Positions 17,633 through 25,483 of a DNA stretch of 48,217 nucleotides are shown here, in pieces. The DNA is taken from assembly GCF_001429505.1 (NCBI RefSeq), contig NZ_LMJW01000018.1:412671-460887 (forward strand), in the 5' to 3' direction. Under the pieces are notes generated by a model that was not told where the DNA came from, searched no databases, and was given only the letters and a program-made list of their open reading frames with translations. The translations under genes and the position numbers were made by a program. Position 1 is the first letter of the stretch. Every line of letters begins with the position of its first letter. Origin of the DNA: Allobosea sp. Root483D1 (GTDB lineage: Bacteria > Pseudomonadota > Alphaproteobacteria > Rhizobiales > Beijerinckiaceae).

Positions 17633-18429
17633 CATTGGCGACGGCCGAAGCGGCCGGGCATCTCGCCCGGCCGGTCTATGAGCTCAGCAGGGTTTCGAAG
17701 GTCTATGGCGAAAGCGTCGTCGCGCTGGAGAGCGTCGACCTGACGCTGCGCCAGGGTGAATTCCACGCGGTGATCGGCTCCAGCGGCTGCGGCAAGTCGA
17801 CCTTGCTCAAGATCATGGCCGGGCTGACACCGCCCTCGACGGGCAGGGTGATGCTGGCCGGGACGCCGGTGCTGGGTGCGCGCGCCGATATCGGCATGAT
17901 GTTCCAGCAGGCGACGCTGTTTCCGTGGCGCACGACCCTGCAGAACATCCTGCTGCCGATCGAGGTGCGCGAGGGTCGTGCCGCGGCCGAGGCCGCTGCG
18001 CCGCGTGCGAAGAGCCTGCTCGAACTCGTCGGCCTTAAGGGCTTCGAGGCGACCTATCCCTCGCAGCTCTCCGGCGGCATGGCCCAGCGCGCCGCAATCT
18101 GCCGGATGCTGATCTCCGAGCCAAACGTGCTCCTTCTCGACGAGCCGTTCAGCGCGCTCGACGAGATCACCCGCGATTTCATGAACATGGAGCTGCAGCG
18201 CATCTGCCGCGAGCGCAACGCCTCGGCCTTCCTGGTGACGCATTCGATCGCGGAAGCGGTCATCCTTTCCGACATCGTGCATGTGATGTCGGCCCGGCCG
18301 GGCCGGGTCGTGCGCAGCATCGCGATCGACCTGCCGCGGCCGCGCACGCTCGAGATGACGACGCTGCCGCAGTTCGGCGCCTATGTCGGCGAGATCCGCG
18401 GCCTGCTCGACAAGGGGGCGTTCCTGTGA
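17629..18429 (+). CDS. ABC transporter ATP-binding protein (TauB/SsuB type)
   Basis: A 266-residue cytoplasmic ATPase that powers the importer. Walker A is GSSGCGKST, the Q-loop is MMFQQATLFPWRT, the signature is LSGGMAQRAAI and Walker B is LLLDEPFSALDE; the H-loop histidine is in LVTHSIAEA. The start at 17629 overlaps the previous stop (ATGA), and the end overlaps the GTG of the permease, so the three genes are translationally coupled. The PWRT after the Q-loop is usual for the nitrate/taurine branch. Confidence 0.95.
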   Translation: MTLATAEAAGHLARPVYELSRVSKVYGESVVALESVDLTLRQGEFHAVIGSSGCGKSTLLKIMAGLTPPSTGRVMLAGTPVLGARADIGMMFQQATLFPWRTTLQNILLPIEVREGRAAAEAAAPRAKSLLELVGLKGFEATYPSQLSGGMAQRAAICRMLISEPNVLLLDEPFSALDEITRDFMNMELQRICRERNASAFLVTHSIAEAVILSDIVHVMSARPGRVVRSIAIDLPRPRTLEMTTLPQFGAYVGEIRGLLDKGAFL

Positions 18430-19304
18430 GCGACGTCGTCGACAAATCAGCCGTTTCAATGCCCGCCGATACGGTCTGGGCCGAGAAGGTCTCGTTCACC
18501 TCGAAGCTGCCGCGCTGGATCTCGATGCTCGGCCTGCTCGTCCTGTTCCTCGGGCTCTGGCAAGGCGTGACCTCGTCGGGGATCGTCTCGCCGCTGATCC
18601 TGCCGACGCCGGCCGAGACGATCCGCGACATCGGCTTCGTCGGTCGCAACCTCTCCTCCGGCGACTACATGCTGCCGGCCTTCTGGGTCACGGCGAGCGA
18701 GGTCGTCTGGGGCTTCGTCGTCGCGCTGACCATCGGGGTCACGCTCGGTATCCTGGTCGGCGAGACCAGCTTCGGCGAGCGGGCGGTGATGCCCTATATC
18801 GTCGCGATCGACACCATGCCGAAGCTGGCCTTCGCGCCGCTCTTCGTCGCCTGGCTCGGCTTCGGCATCATGTCGAAGGTGGCGCTCGCGGCCTTCATCT
18901 CGGTGTTCCCGATCATCGTCGGCACAGCCGCCGGCCTGCATGCGGCGGACGAGAATGCGCGCATGCTGTTCAAGAGCATCGGCGCCTCGCGCCTGCAAAC
19001 GCTGGTCAAGCTCAAGATCCCGACCGGGCTGCCGCAATTCTTCACGGGGCTGAAGATCGCCGCGATCAGTGTCGTCTCGGGCGCGATCGCCGGCGAGTTC
19101 CTCGGCGGCGGGGCGGGCTTCGGCGAACTGATCCGGGTCGCCGCCTCGCAGCTCGACACGCCGCGGGTGTTCTCGCTGATCATCTATCTCAGCCTGCTCG
19201 GGCTTGCCATGTTCGGGCTGGTCTCATGGCTGCAATACCGGTTCGTGTTCTGGCAGCGTTCGCGTAACAGCATCACCACGAAGACGCCGCGCCCAGCGGC
19301 CTGA
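18426..19304 (+). CDS. ABC transporter permease (TauC/SsuC type)
   Basis: A 292-residue inner-membrane permease with about six helices. ISMLGLLVLFLGLWQGVTSS forms the first helix, LPTPAETIRDI follows, and the EAA-type loop AADENARMLFKSIGASRL precedes KIPTGLPQFFTGLK. The GTG start at 18426 overlaps the ATPase stop. It is followed after 14 bp by the GntR-family gene, so the regulator is probably the last gene of the operon. Confidence 0.94.
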   Translation: MSDVVDKSAVSMPADTVWAEKVSFTSKLPRWISMLGLLVLFLGLWQGVTSSGIVSPLILPTPAETIRDIGFVGRNLSSGDYMLPAFWVTASEVVWGFVVALTIGVTLGILVGETSFGERAVMPYIVAIDTMPKLAFAPLFVAWLGFGIMSKVALAAFISVFPIIVGTAAGLHAADENARMLFKSIGASRLQTLVKLKIPTGLPQFFTGLKIAAISVVSGAIAGEFLGGGAGFGELIRVAASQLDTPRVFSLIIYLSLLGLAMFGLVSWLQYRFVFWQRSRNSITTKTPRPAA

Positions 19305-19318
19305 ACCCGAGAACACGC

Positions 19319-20035
19319 ATGGCGAAGGTGAGCGAAAAGACCACGCTGTCGACGACGGTCTACCAGAAGCTGCGCAGCGACATCATCCAGGGCGAATTCC
19401 GCCCGGGCGAGAAGCTGCGGATCGAGCCGATCGCCGCGACCTATGGCGTCGGCAGCAATGCGGTGCGCGAGGCGCTCTCGCGTCTCTCGGCGGAGCGGCT
19501 GGTCGAGCGCTATGAGCAGCGCGGTTTCGCCGTGCCCGCGATCGCGCTCGACGACTGGCGCGTGCTGGTGCGCACGCGCTGCTGGCTCGAGACCAAGGCG
19601 CTCGAAGAGGCGATGGCCAATCGCGACGAGCACTGGGAAGAGGGCATCGTGCTCGCTTTGCACCGCCTGTCGCGCTTCCGCTCGGACCGCCCGGAGGAGA
19701 GGGCCGGCTGGGAGGATGCGCACCGCAACTTCCACCGGGCACTGCTCGCCAATTGCGGCTCGCCCTGGCTGCTCGAGTTCTGCGACATCCTCGCCGACCA
19801 TGCAGCACGCTACATCTCGATCTCGCACGCTTATGGCAATATGCCACGGAACGGCCAGAGCGAGCACGAGGCGCTGATGAAGGCTGTCCTGAACGGCACA
19901 GCCGCGGATGCCGGTGCGTTGCTGGTGGCGCACTACACCAAGACGCTGCAGACCATCGAGGAGCTGTTCGCGCAGGGACGCTTCGCGCCGCTCACCGAGC
20001 CTCGTAGCGGGCGGGCCGAAGCGCTGGCCGACTGA
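19319..20035 (+). CDS. GntR-family (FadR-type) transcriptional regulator
   Basis: A 238-residue DNA-binding protein. The N-terminal winged helix-turn-helix covers about residues 10-75 (LSTTVYQKLRSDIIQGEFRP, VGSNAVREALSRLSAERLV), followed by an all-helical FCD ligand domain in which FHRALLANCG and the AR/IS...SEHEALMKAVL histidines are typical of the metal-dependent type. Its position at the end of the importer operon suggests that it represses the importer and the divergent FAH-family gene in response to a carboxylic-acid ligand. The inverted repeat at 16527-16540 is a candidate operator. Confidence 0.92.
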   Translation: MAKVSEKTTLSTTVYQKLRSDIIQGEFRPGEKLRIEPIAATYGVGSNAVREALSRLSAERLVERYEQRGFAVPAIALDDWRVLVRTRCWLETKALEEAMANRDEHWEEGIVLALHRLSRFRSDRPEERAGWEDAHRNFHRALLANCGSPWLLEFCDILADHAARYISISHAYGNMPRNGQSEHEALMKAVLNGTAADAGALLVAHYTKTLQTIEELFAQGRFAPLTEPRSGRAEALAD

Positions 20036-20053
20036 GCTTCCCCGTTCGGAGGG

Positions 20054-21067
20054 CTATTCGGCCAGACTTCGCGGTGACGCATCGATAGGCCGCGCCGCGG
20101 GGATCGGCGGCTCGGCGTTGCGGAAATGGCTCGGCGACTTGCCGATCACCCGCTTGAAGGCGCGGCTGAACGAGGCTTCCGAATCGTAGCCGAGACGGCG
20201 GGCCACGGCCGAGATCCGCATCCGGTCGCGCACCAGCCACTGCCTAGCCTGATGCATCTGGACCTGCAGGACATAGCGCGCCGGCGTCTCGCCGACGACC
20301 GCGGCGAAACGCTCGGCGAAGGCGGAACGCGAGGCGTGCATCACCCTGGCGAGCGCATCGACAGTCCAGTCCTCGCTCGGGTTGAGGTGGATCGCGGCGA
20401 GGACGCGGCCGATGTCGGGATCGCGGGCGGCGGCGACCCAGCCGGTGGCGCTGCCGCAGCCGCGCTCGACCCAGGACCGGATCAGGGCGGCGGCGACCAC
20501 GTCCGCCAGCCGCGTCAGGATGCCGCCCGCGCCGACGCGATCCAGAGCAAGTTCACATGCCATGGTGGTCAGCAGCGCCGGGATCGCCGGCTCATGCACC
20601 GCCATCTCGTGGACCCACATCAGCTCCGGCATCATCCGCAGCATCGGGTGCTGGGCGTCGACGTTGAAGCAGAGGCTGGCGCTGAAGAACAGCGTCGCTT
20701 CGCCGTCGTCGCCTTCTGCTGCGCCGCCGCCGCGCGCCTCGGCGATCTCGCCGCAACAGGCCTGGAAGGCGCAGCGCCCGGTCGGCTTCGCCGACAGGCC
20801 GGGCTCGCTGGCGAGTACATGCTCGACGCCGCGCGGCATCAGCACGGCGTCGCCCTGTTCGAGCCGAACCCAATCGCCCTCGGGCGCGCGCAGCCAGCAG
20901 CCATGCTCGGCCATGAAGTGAAAACGCGCTGCCGGCTGGGCCGGAAACAGCAGGCACCAGGGCGTGGTCATCTGGTAGCGAGCGTAGTCGACGCCTTCGA
21001 GCCGGAGACCGCGAAGCATCTCGGTCAGCGGGTCAGGTCCCGATCTTCTGGACGATTGGTCAAGCAT
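20054..21067 (-). CDS. AraC-family transcriptional regulator (cupin_6 type)
   Basis: A 337-residue regulator. The N-terminal cupin_6/AraC-binding region (about 1-190) begins DPLTEMLRGLRLEGVDYARY. The C-terminal double helix-turn-helix includes HASRSAFAERFAAVVGETP and ARRLGYDSEASFSRAFKRVIG, a classic AraC signature. The start is uncertain: ATG at 21067 matches the usual short N-terminus, while a GTG at 21103 has GGAG upstream but leaves only 36 bp to the divergent MFS gene. Divergent AraC-MFS pairs of this type usually mean that the regulator controls the transporter. Confidence 0.9.
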   Translation of the reverse strand: MLDQSSRRSGPDPLTEMLRGLRLEGVDYARYQMTTPWCLLFPAQPAARFHFMAEHGCWLRAPEGDWVRLEQGDAVLMPRGVEHVLASEPGLSAKPTGRCAFQACCGEIAEARGGGAAEGDDGEATLFFSASLCFNVDAQHPMLRMMPELMWVHEMAVHEPAIPALLTTMACELALDRVGAGGILTRLADVVAAALIRSWVERGCGSATGWVAAARDPDIGRVLAAIHLNPSEDWTVDALARVMHASRSAFAERFAAVVGETPARYVLQVQMHQARQWLVRDRMRISAVARRLGYDSEASFSRAFKRVIGKSPSHFRNAEPPIPAARPIDASPRSLAE

Positions 21068-21139
21068 ATCGGGTTTTCTAGCATGGAAGCTCCAGGCGGT
21101 CACGCCTAACTCCGGTGTCCATTCTTCCTGGAGCGACCC

Positions 21140-22351
21140 ATGTCGGATTCCTTGTCAGCCACAGCCGATGCCGAACTCGTCGGCATCGTGCCCGACGAGC
21201 GTACCGCCGCCTGGCCGGCGGTCTTCGCGCTCGCCATGGGCGTGTTCGCCCTGGTCAGCGCCGAGTTCCTGCCCGCCAGCGTCCTGACCTCGATCGCCGC
21301 CGATCTCTCGATCAGCGTCGGCGCCGCCGGGCAGACCGTCACGGTGACCTCGCTGGTCGGCGTCGCCGCCGCCATCTTCACCCCGATCCTCACCAGCCGC
21401 TTCGACCGGCGCCTGGTACTCTGGACGCTGTTGTCGCTCCTGGCGGTATCGAGCCTGGTCACGGCCATGGCCAACGGCTTTGCCATGCTCCTGGCCGCGC
21501 GCTTCCTGCTCGGCATCGCCCTCGGCGGCTTCTGGTCGATGGCGCCGGCGCTGACGCTGCGGCTGGTGCCGGCCCAGTCCGTGCCGCGGGCGCTGGCGAT
21601 CATCTCGGCCGGCGTTTCGGCCGCCTTCATCGGCGGCGGGCCGCTTGGCGCCTATCTCGACGCCCTGATCGGCTGGCGGATGGTGTTCGGGCTGTCGGCC
21701 GGGCTGGCCGGCGTCGCCCTGCTGGCGCTGCTGACGTCGATGCCGCCTCTGCCGCCGCAAACGACGCCGCGGCTGGGCACATTGGTGGAACTGCTCTCGC
21801 GGCCGAGCGTGCGCCTGATGCTGCTTTCGGTGCTCGTGATCATCTCCGGGCAGTTCACCGGCTTCACCTATATCCGACCCTTCCTCGAGCACGCTCCGCA
21901 GCTCGGCGTCACAGCGATCACCTTCGTGCTGCTTGGCTATGGCGTCGGCAACGTCATCGGCAATTTCGCCGGCGGTGCGGTCGCGGGACGTGGCGTCAAG
22001 CTCGCGATCGTTTCGTTCGCGCTGACGATCGGCATCCTGGCGCTGGTCATGATCCTGTTCGGCGCTTCGTCGCTCGTCGCAGGGATCACCGTCGCGCTCT
22101 GGGGCTTCGCGTTCGGCTTCGCGCCGGTTGGGTTCCAGAGCTGGATGGTGCGCATCGCGGCCGATCATGCCGAGGCGGCGAGCGGGCTCCTGACCGCGGC
22201 CTTCCTGGTCGCGATCGCCAGCGGCGCGGTGTTCGGCGGCCTGCTGGTCAACTATGTCGGCGGCCTTGGCCCGATCGGCTACATGGCGGTGGCGACGCTC
22301 GCCGGCGCGCTGCTGGTGCTCGTCGCCGGCAAGGAGCCGCCACGCCCCTGA
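21140..22351 (+). CDS. MFS transporter (drug/sugar efflux type)
   Basis: A 403-residue inner-membrane protein with about 12 hydrophobic helices, of the DHA1-like branch often annotated as arabinose or multidrug efflux. EFLPASVLTSIAADLSIS after helix 1 and the FDRRLVLW loop between helices 2 and 3 are typical. Helix 4-5 reads ARFLLGIALGGFWSMAPALT. The ATG follows CTGGAGCGACCC. It is divergent from the AraC regulator. The exported substrate is unknown. Confidence 0.92.
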   Translation: MSDSLSATADAELVGIVPDERTAAWPAVFALAMGVFALVSAEFLPASVLTSIAADLSISVGAAGQTVTVTSLVGVAAAIFTPILTSRFDRRLVLWTLLSLLAVSSLVTAMANGFAMLLAARFLLGIALGGFWSMAPALTLRLVPAQSVPRALAIISAGVSAAFIGGGPLGAYLDALIGWRMVFGLSAGLAGVALLALLTSMPPLPPQTTPRLGTLVELLSRPSVRLMLLSVLVIISGQFTGFTYIRPFLEHAPQLGVTAITFVLLGYGVGNVIGNFAGGAVAGRGVKLAIVSFALTIGILALVMILFGASSLVAGITVALWGFAFGFAPVGFQSWMVRIAADHAEAASGLLTAAFLVAIASGAVFGGLLVNYVGGLGPIGYMAVATLAGALLVLVAGKEPPRP

Positions 22352-22495
22352 CTCCTGACAGATGGCGACGTGCTTTGCGTTGGCGCGATTTCTCGCCGCT
22401 CGGCTGTGAGCAGCCGAACGGAAAGCGCGCTGGCGTGATCGTCGCCATCACTTTTCTTCAAGACACGAAGGGCGGCTTCCGCTCTATCTTGCGCC

Positions 22496-23359
22496 ATGGA
22501 TCTGATCAGCCAGGGCGACGCATTGCTGGAGATGCCGCTCCAGACGGGGGAGCATGCCCGCCTGTTCACGGCGGCGCGCTTCTCCGGGCTGGAATGCCTG
22601 TCGGCGAAGTTCTCGACCCACACCTATTCGCCGCACGCCCATGAGACCTATGCGGTCGGCACGATCCTGTCGGGCTGCGAGCTCTGGCATGCCCGCGGCC
22701 GCACGCTCTTCGCCCGCAGCGGCGACCTCGTCTTCAACCATCCGCTCGATGTCCATGACGGCGCGCCGAGCGAAGGCGGCTATCGCTACCGGATGACCTA
22801 TCCAACGATCGAGCTGATGCGCGAGGTCGCGATCTCGCTCACCGGTGACGAGAGCATCGGCACCCCGTTCTTCCCCGAACCGACCGTGCAGGACCCGGAA
22901 GGCTCGGCCCTGTTCTCGGAGGCGCATCGCGCGCTGGAGGAGGGTGGGGACGCGCTTGCCGGAGAGGAAGGCCTGCTGCGCGCCTATGGCTGGTGCCTGT
23001 CGCGACATGCCGATCTCTCCATCCGCGAGATCGGGCGCGAGCACGGGCCGATCGCAAAGGCGAGGGAACTGCTCGAGCAGCGCTATGACGAGGATTTGTC
23101 GCTGGCCGATCTGACGCGGCGCTCAGGCCTGCCGCGGCATCACCTGATCCGAGCCTTCCGGCGCGAGACCGGGCTGACGCCGCATGCCTATCTCGTCGAT
23201 GTCCGCGTCCGTCGCGCCCGCGAGCGGCTGCGGCGCGGCGAATCCCCCGGCGCGGTCGCGGCCGCCACCGGGTTCTGCGACCAGGCGCATCTGACCCGCG
23301 CCTTCAAGGCGAGGCTCGGCGTGACGCCGGGCGTCTTCCGCGCCGCCCATCACGGCTGA
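22496..23359 (+). CDS. AraC-family transcriptional regulator of the azlCD operon
   Basis: A 287-residue regulator. The N-terminal cupin (about 25-110) carries the THTYSPHAHETYAVGTI metal/ligand-pocket pattern. The C-terminal HTH pair includes LSLADLTRRSGLPRHHLIRA and FCDQAHLTRAFKARLGVTPG. It lies 17 bp before azlC on the same strand, which is unusual enough to suggest co-transcription and autoregulation of the exporter operon. The preceding 144 bp have a small CGGCT/AGCCG hairpin near 22409 but no clear promoter. Confidence 0.92.
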   Translation: MDLISQGDALLEMPLQTGEHARLFTAARFSGLECLSAKFSTHTYSPHAHETYAVGTILSGCELWHARGRTLFARSGDLVFNHPLDVHDGAPSEGGYRYRMTYPTIELMREVAISLTGDESIGTPFFPEPTVQDPEGSALFSEAHRALEEGGDALAGEEGLLRAYGWCLSRHADLSIREIGREHGPIAKARELLEQRYDEDLSLADLTRRSGLPRHHLIRAFRRETGLTPHAYLVDVRVRRARERLRRGESPGAVAAATGFCDQAHLTRAFKARLGVTPGVFRAAHHG

Positions 23360-23376
23360 CGACATCAGGAAACTCC

Positions 23377-24087
23377 ATGTCCTGGAAAGATGAAGCCCGT
23401 GCAGGGCTGAATGACATCTGGCCGGCTGCGTTGGCGGCGGTGCCGATCGGCCTGCTCTTCGGCGCGCTCGCCGCCGGCAAGGGGCTCTCCCCGCTCGAAG
23501 TCTTCCTGATGAGCGTGCTCGTCTTCGCCGGCGGGGCGCAGTTCGCCGCGGTCGAGCTCTGGGCGAGCCCGGCGCCGATCGTCGCGCTGGTGTTCTCGAC
23601 GGCGCTGATCAATGCCCGCCACATCCTGATGAGCGCCTCGATCGCGCCGAAGCTCAAGGGCTTCTCTACGGCCCAGATCTTCGGCGGGCTCTACTACATG
23701 GCCGACGAGAACTGGGCGCTGGCCGAGAAGCGGGCCCGAACCCATCCGGTCACGCCGGCCTACTGGTTCGCCATGATCGTGCCGTTCGTGCTTGGCTGGC
23801 TGACGACCTCGACCACGGGCGCGATCATCGGCGCTGCGCTCGGCGACCCCAAGCGCTACGGCGCTGACTTCGCCTTCACCGCGCTGTTCATCGCCCTGAC
23901 CGCAGCCTTCTGGAAGGGCCGCGTCACCGCCTGGACGGTGGCCGCGGCCGGCCTCGCCTCGGCGCTCGCCTACAAGCTCGCCGGACCGCCCTGGCATGTG
24001 CTGGCGGGCGCGCTCTGCGGCCTCGCCGCCGCCTGGATCGCCGCTGGCGACATCGCGGAGAAACCTGTCGAAAGCCCGGCCGAATGA
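23377..24087 (+). CDS. azlC: AzlC-family branched-chain amino acid exporter subunit
   Basis: A 236-residue inner-membrane protein of the AzlC (LIV-E) family, which with AzlD exports branched-chain amino acids or their analogues. Diagnostic stretches are AALAAVPIGLLFGALAAGKG, SVLVFAGGAQFAAVELW, INARHILMSASIAPKLKG and YMADENWALA. There are about seven helices. Its stop overlaps the azlD start (ATGA at 24084). It is the second gene of the araC-azlC-azlD-PLP-enzyme cluster. Confidence 0.94.
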   Translation: MSWKDEARAGLNDIWPAALAAVPIGLLFGALAAGKGLSPLEVFLMSVLVFAGGAQFAAVELWASPAPIVALVFSTALINARHILMSASIAPKLKGFSTAQIFGGLYYMADENWALAEKRARTHPVTPAYWFAMIVPFVLGWLTTSTTGAIIGAALGDPKRYGADFAFTALFIALTAAFWKGRVTAWTVAAAGLASALAYKLAGPPWHVLAGALCGLAAAWIAAGDIAEKPVESPAE

Positions 24088-24383
24088 CTGTTGATCCGAT
24101 CAATCTCGCCGCCTTCCTCGGCATGGCGCTGGTGACCTATCTCACCCGCATCGCCGGCTTGGCACTGGTCGGCCGCCTCAACCTCTCGCCGCGGGCGCAG
24201 GCCGCCTTCGACGCGATCCCGCCTGCCGTGCTGATCGCGGTGATCGCGCCGAGCGCGCTCGCGACCGGTTGGCCGGAGACGGTCGCAGCATTGGTCTGCG
24301 GCCTGGCGGCAACGCGCCTGCCGCTGCTCGGTGTGGTTGCCGTGGGCGTCGCAACCGTGGTTGCCTTGCGCATGGTGGCCTGA
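24084..24383 (+). CDS. azlD: AzlD-family exporter small subunit
   Basis: A 99-residue membrane protein with three or four helices; ALVTYLTRIAGLALVGR and AFDAIPPAVLIAVIAP are typical of AzlD. The ATG overlaps the azlC stop, giving strict translational coupling as expected for partners in one exporter. The PLP-enzyme gene starts 20 bp after its stop. Confidence 0.92.
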   Translation: MTVDPINLAAFLGMALVTYLTRIAGLALVGRLNLSPRAQAAFDAIPPAVLIAVIAPSALATGWPETVAALVCGLAATRLPLLGVVAVGVATVVALRMVA

Positions 24384-24403
24384 GGCTGGCCGAGGGAGAA
24401 CAC

Positions 24404-25366
24404 ATGCGTCCCGTGATGAATTCCGTGGTCGAGGCGATCGGCGACACGCCGCTGGTCCGGCTCGACCGGCTGACGCGGCATCTCGGCGCCAACGGGATCA
24501 TCCTCGCCAAGCTGGACTATCTCAATCCCGGCTTCTCGAAGAAGGACCGGGCCGCGCTGGGGATCATCGAGGAGGCGGAACGCGCCGGCACGCTGAAGCC
24601 AGGGCAGACCGTGGTCGAGCTCACCTCCGGCAATATGGGCACCGGGCTTGCGATCGTCTGCGGGATCAGGGGCTATCCCTTCATCGCAGTGATGTCGAAG
24701 GGCAACTCGGAAGAGCGCGCCCGGATGATGCGGGCGCTCGGGGCCGAGGTGGTGCTGGTCGACCAATTGCCCGGCTCGGTGCCCGGGCAGGTTTCGGGCG
24801 GCGATCTCGAACTCGTCGATCGGGAAGCGAAGCGGATCACCGGGGAGCGCGGCGCCTTCCGCGCCGACCAGTTCCACCGCGACGGCAACTGGCTGGCGCA
24901 CTACCGCACGACCGGGCCGGAGCTTTGGGAGCAGAGCGGCGGGGCGCTCGACGCTTTCGTCGACTTCATCGGCTCGGGCGGCAGCTATGCCGGGGTAACC
25001 AAGGCGCTGAAGGAGCGCAGCCCGGCGCTGCGCTGCTATGTGGTCGAGCCGGCCGGCGCTGCCGCTGCGGCGGGCGAAGTGGTCACAAGGCCCGACCATC
25101 CGATCCAGGGCGGCGGCTATGCGATGGCCGATCTCGCCTTTCTGAAGGATGTGCCGGTCGACGGCTATCTGCAGGTGGCGGGAGACGAGGCGCGGGAGAT
25201 GACACGGCTACTCGCGCGCCATGAGGGGATTTTCGGCGGGTTTTCTGCCGGGGCGAATGTTGCGGCGGCGCTGCAACTGCTTGGTGGGGCTGAGGCCGGG
25301 AAGACGGTTGCCGTCATCATCTGCGACTCGGGCCTGAAGTACCTGTCGACTGATTTGTGGGGGTGA
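24404..25366 (+). CDS. PLP-dependent cysteine-synthase-family enzyme
   Basis: A 320-residue fold-type-II PLP enzyme. Near the N-terminus it has IGDTPLVRLDRL. The cofactor lysine lies in NPGFSKKDRAA (equivalent to SVKDR of O-acetylserine sulfhydrylase). The substrate loop is SGNMGTGLA rather than the usual SGNTG, and the phosphate-binding loop is GSGGSYAGV rather than GTGGT. The end reads FGGFSAGANVAAAL. These changes suggest an enzyme related to, but perhaps not identical with, CysK. The start at 24404 follows GAGGGAG; the frame is open upstream but overlaps azlD. Its place at the end of an amino-acid-exporter operon points to a substrate or product that is an amino acid. Confidence 0.9.
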   Translation: MRPVMNSVVEAIGDTPLVRLDRLTRHLGANGIILAKLDYLNPGFSKKDRAALGIIEEAERAGTLKPGQTVVELTSGNMGTGLAIVCGIRGYPFIAVMSKGNSEERARMMRALGAEVVLVDQLPGSVPGQVSGGDLELVDREAKRITGERGAFRADQFHRDGNWLAHYRTTGPELWEQSGGALDAFVDFIGSGGSYAGVTKALKERSPALRCYVVEPAGAAAAAGEVVTRPDHPIQGGGYAMADLAFLKDVPVDGYLQVAGDEAREMTRLLARHEGIFGGFSAGANVAAALQLLGGAEAGKTVAVIICDSGLKYLSTDLWG

Positions 25367-25372
25367 CGCGCA

Positions 25373-25478
25373 GTCATGCTCGGGCTTGACCCGAGCATCT
25401 CAGGCCGAGGAGGCTCCATTCAGTGCCTTTCCCGTCATGAGATTCTCGGGTCTGCGCTTCGCTTCGCCCGAGAATGAC
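25373..25478 (-). repeat. Dispersed composite repeat, family B, copy 2 (inverted)
   Basis: It has the same architecture as 10985-11092, read on the other strand: an ATGCTCGGG-CTTGA-CCCGAGCAT hairpin near the left end, then a variable centre, then ATTCTCGGG/CCCGAGAAT, with GTCAT/ATGAC ends. It exactly fills the space between the convergent PLP-enzyme and aminopeptidase genes and could terminate both. Confidence 0.88.
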
Positions 25479-25483
25479 GGTTG

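Noticed and set aside
24269..24403. An N-terminal extension of the PLP enzyme
   Set aside because: It overlaps azlD in another frame, has no homology, and the ATG at 24404 has a strong ribosome site.
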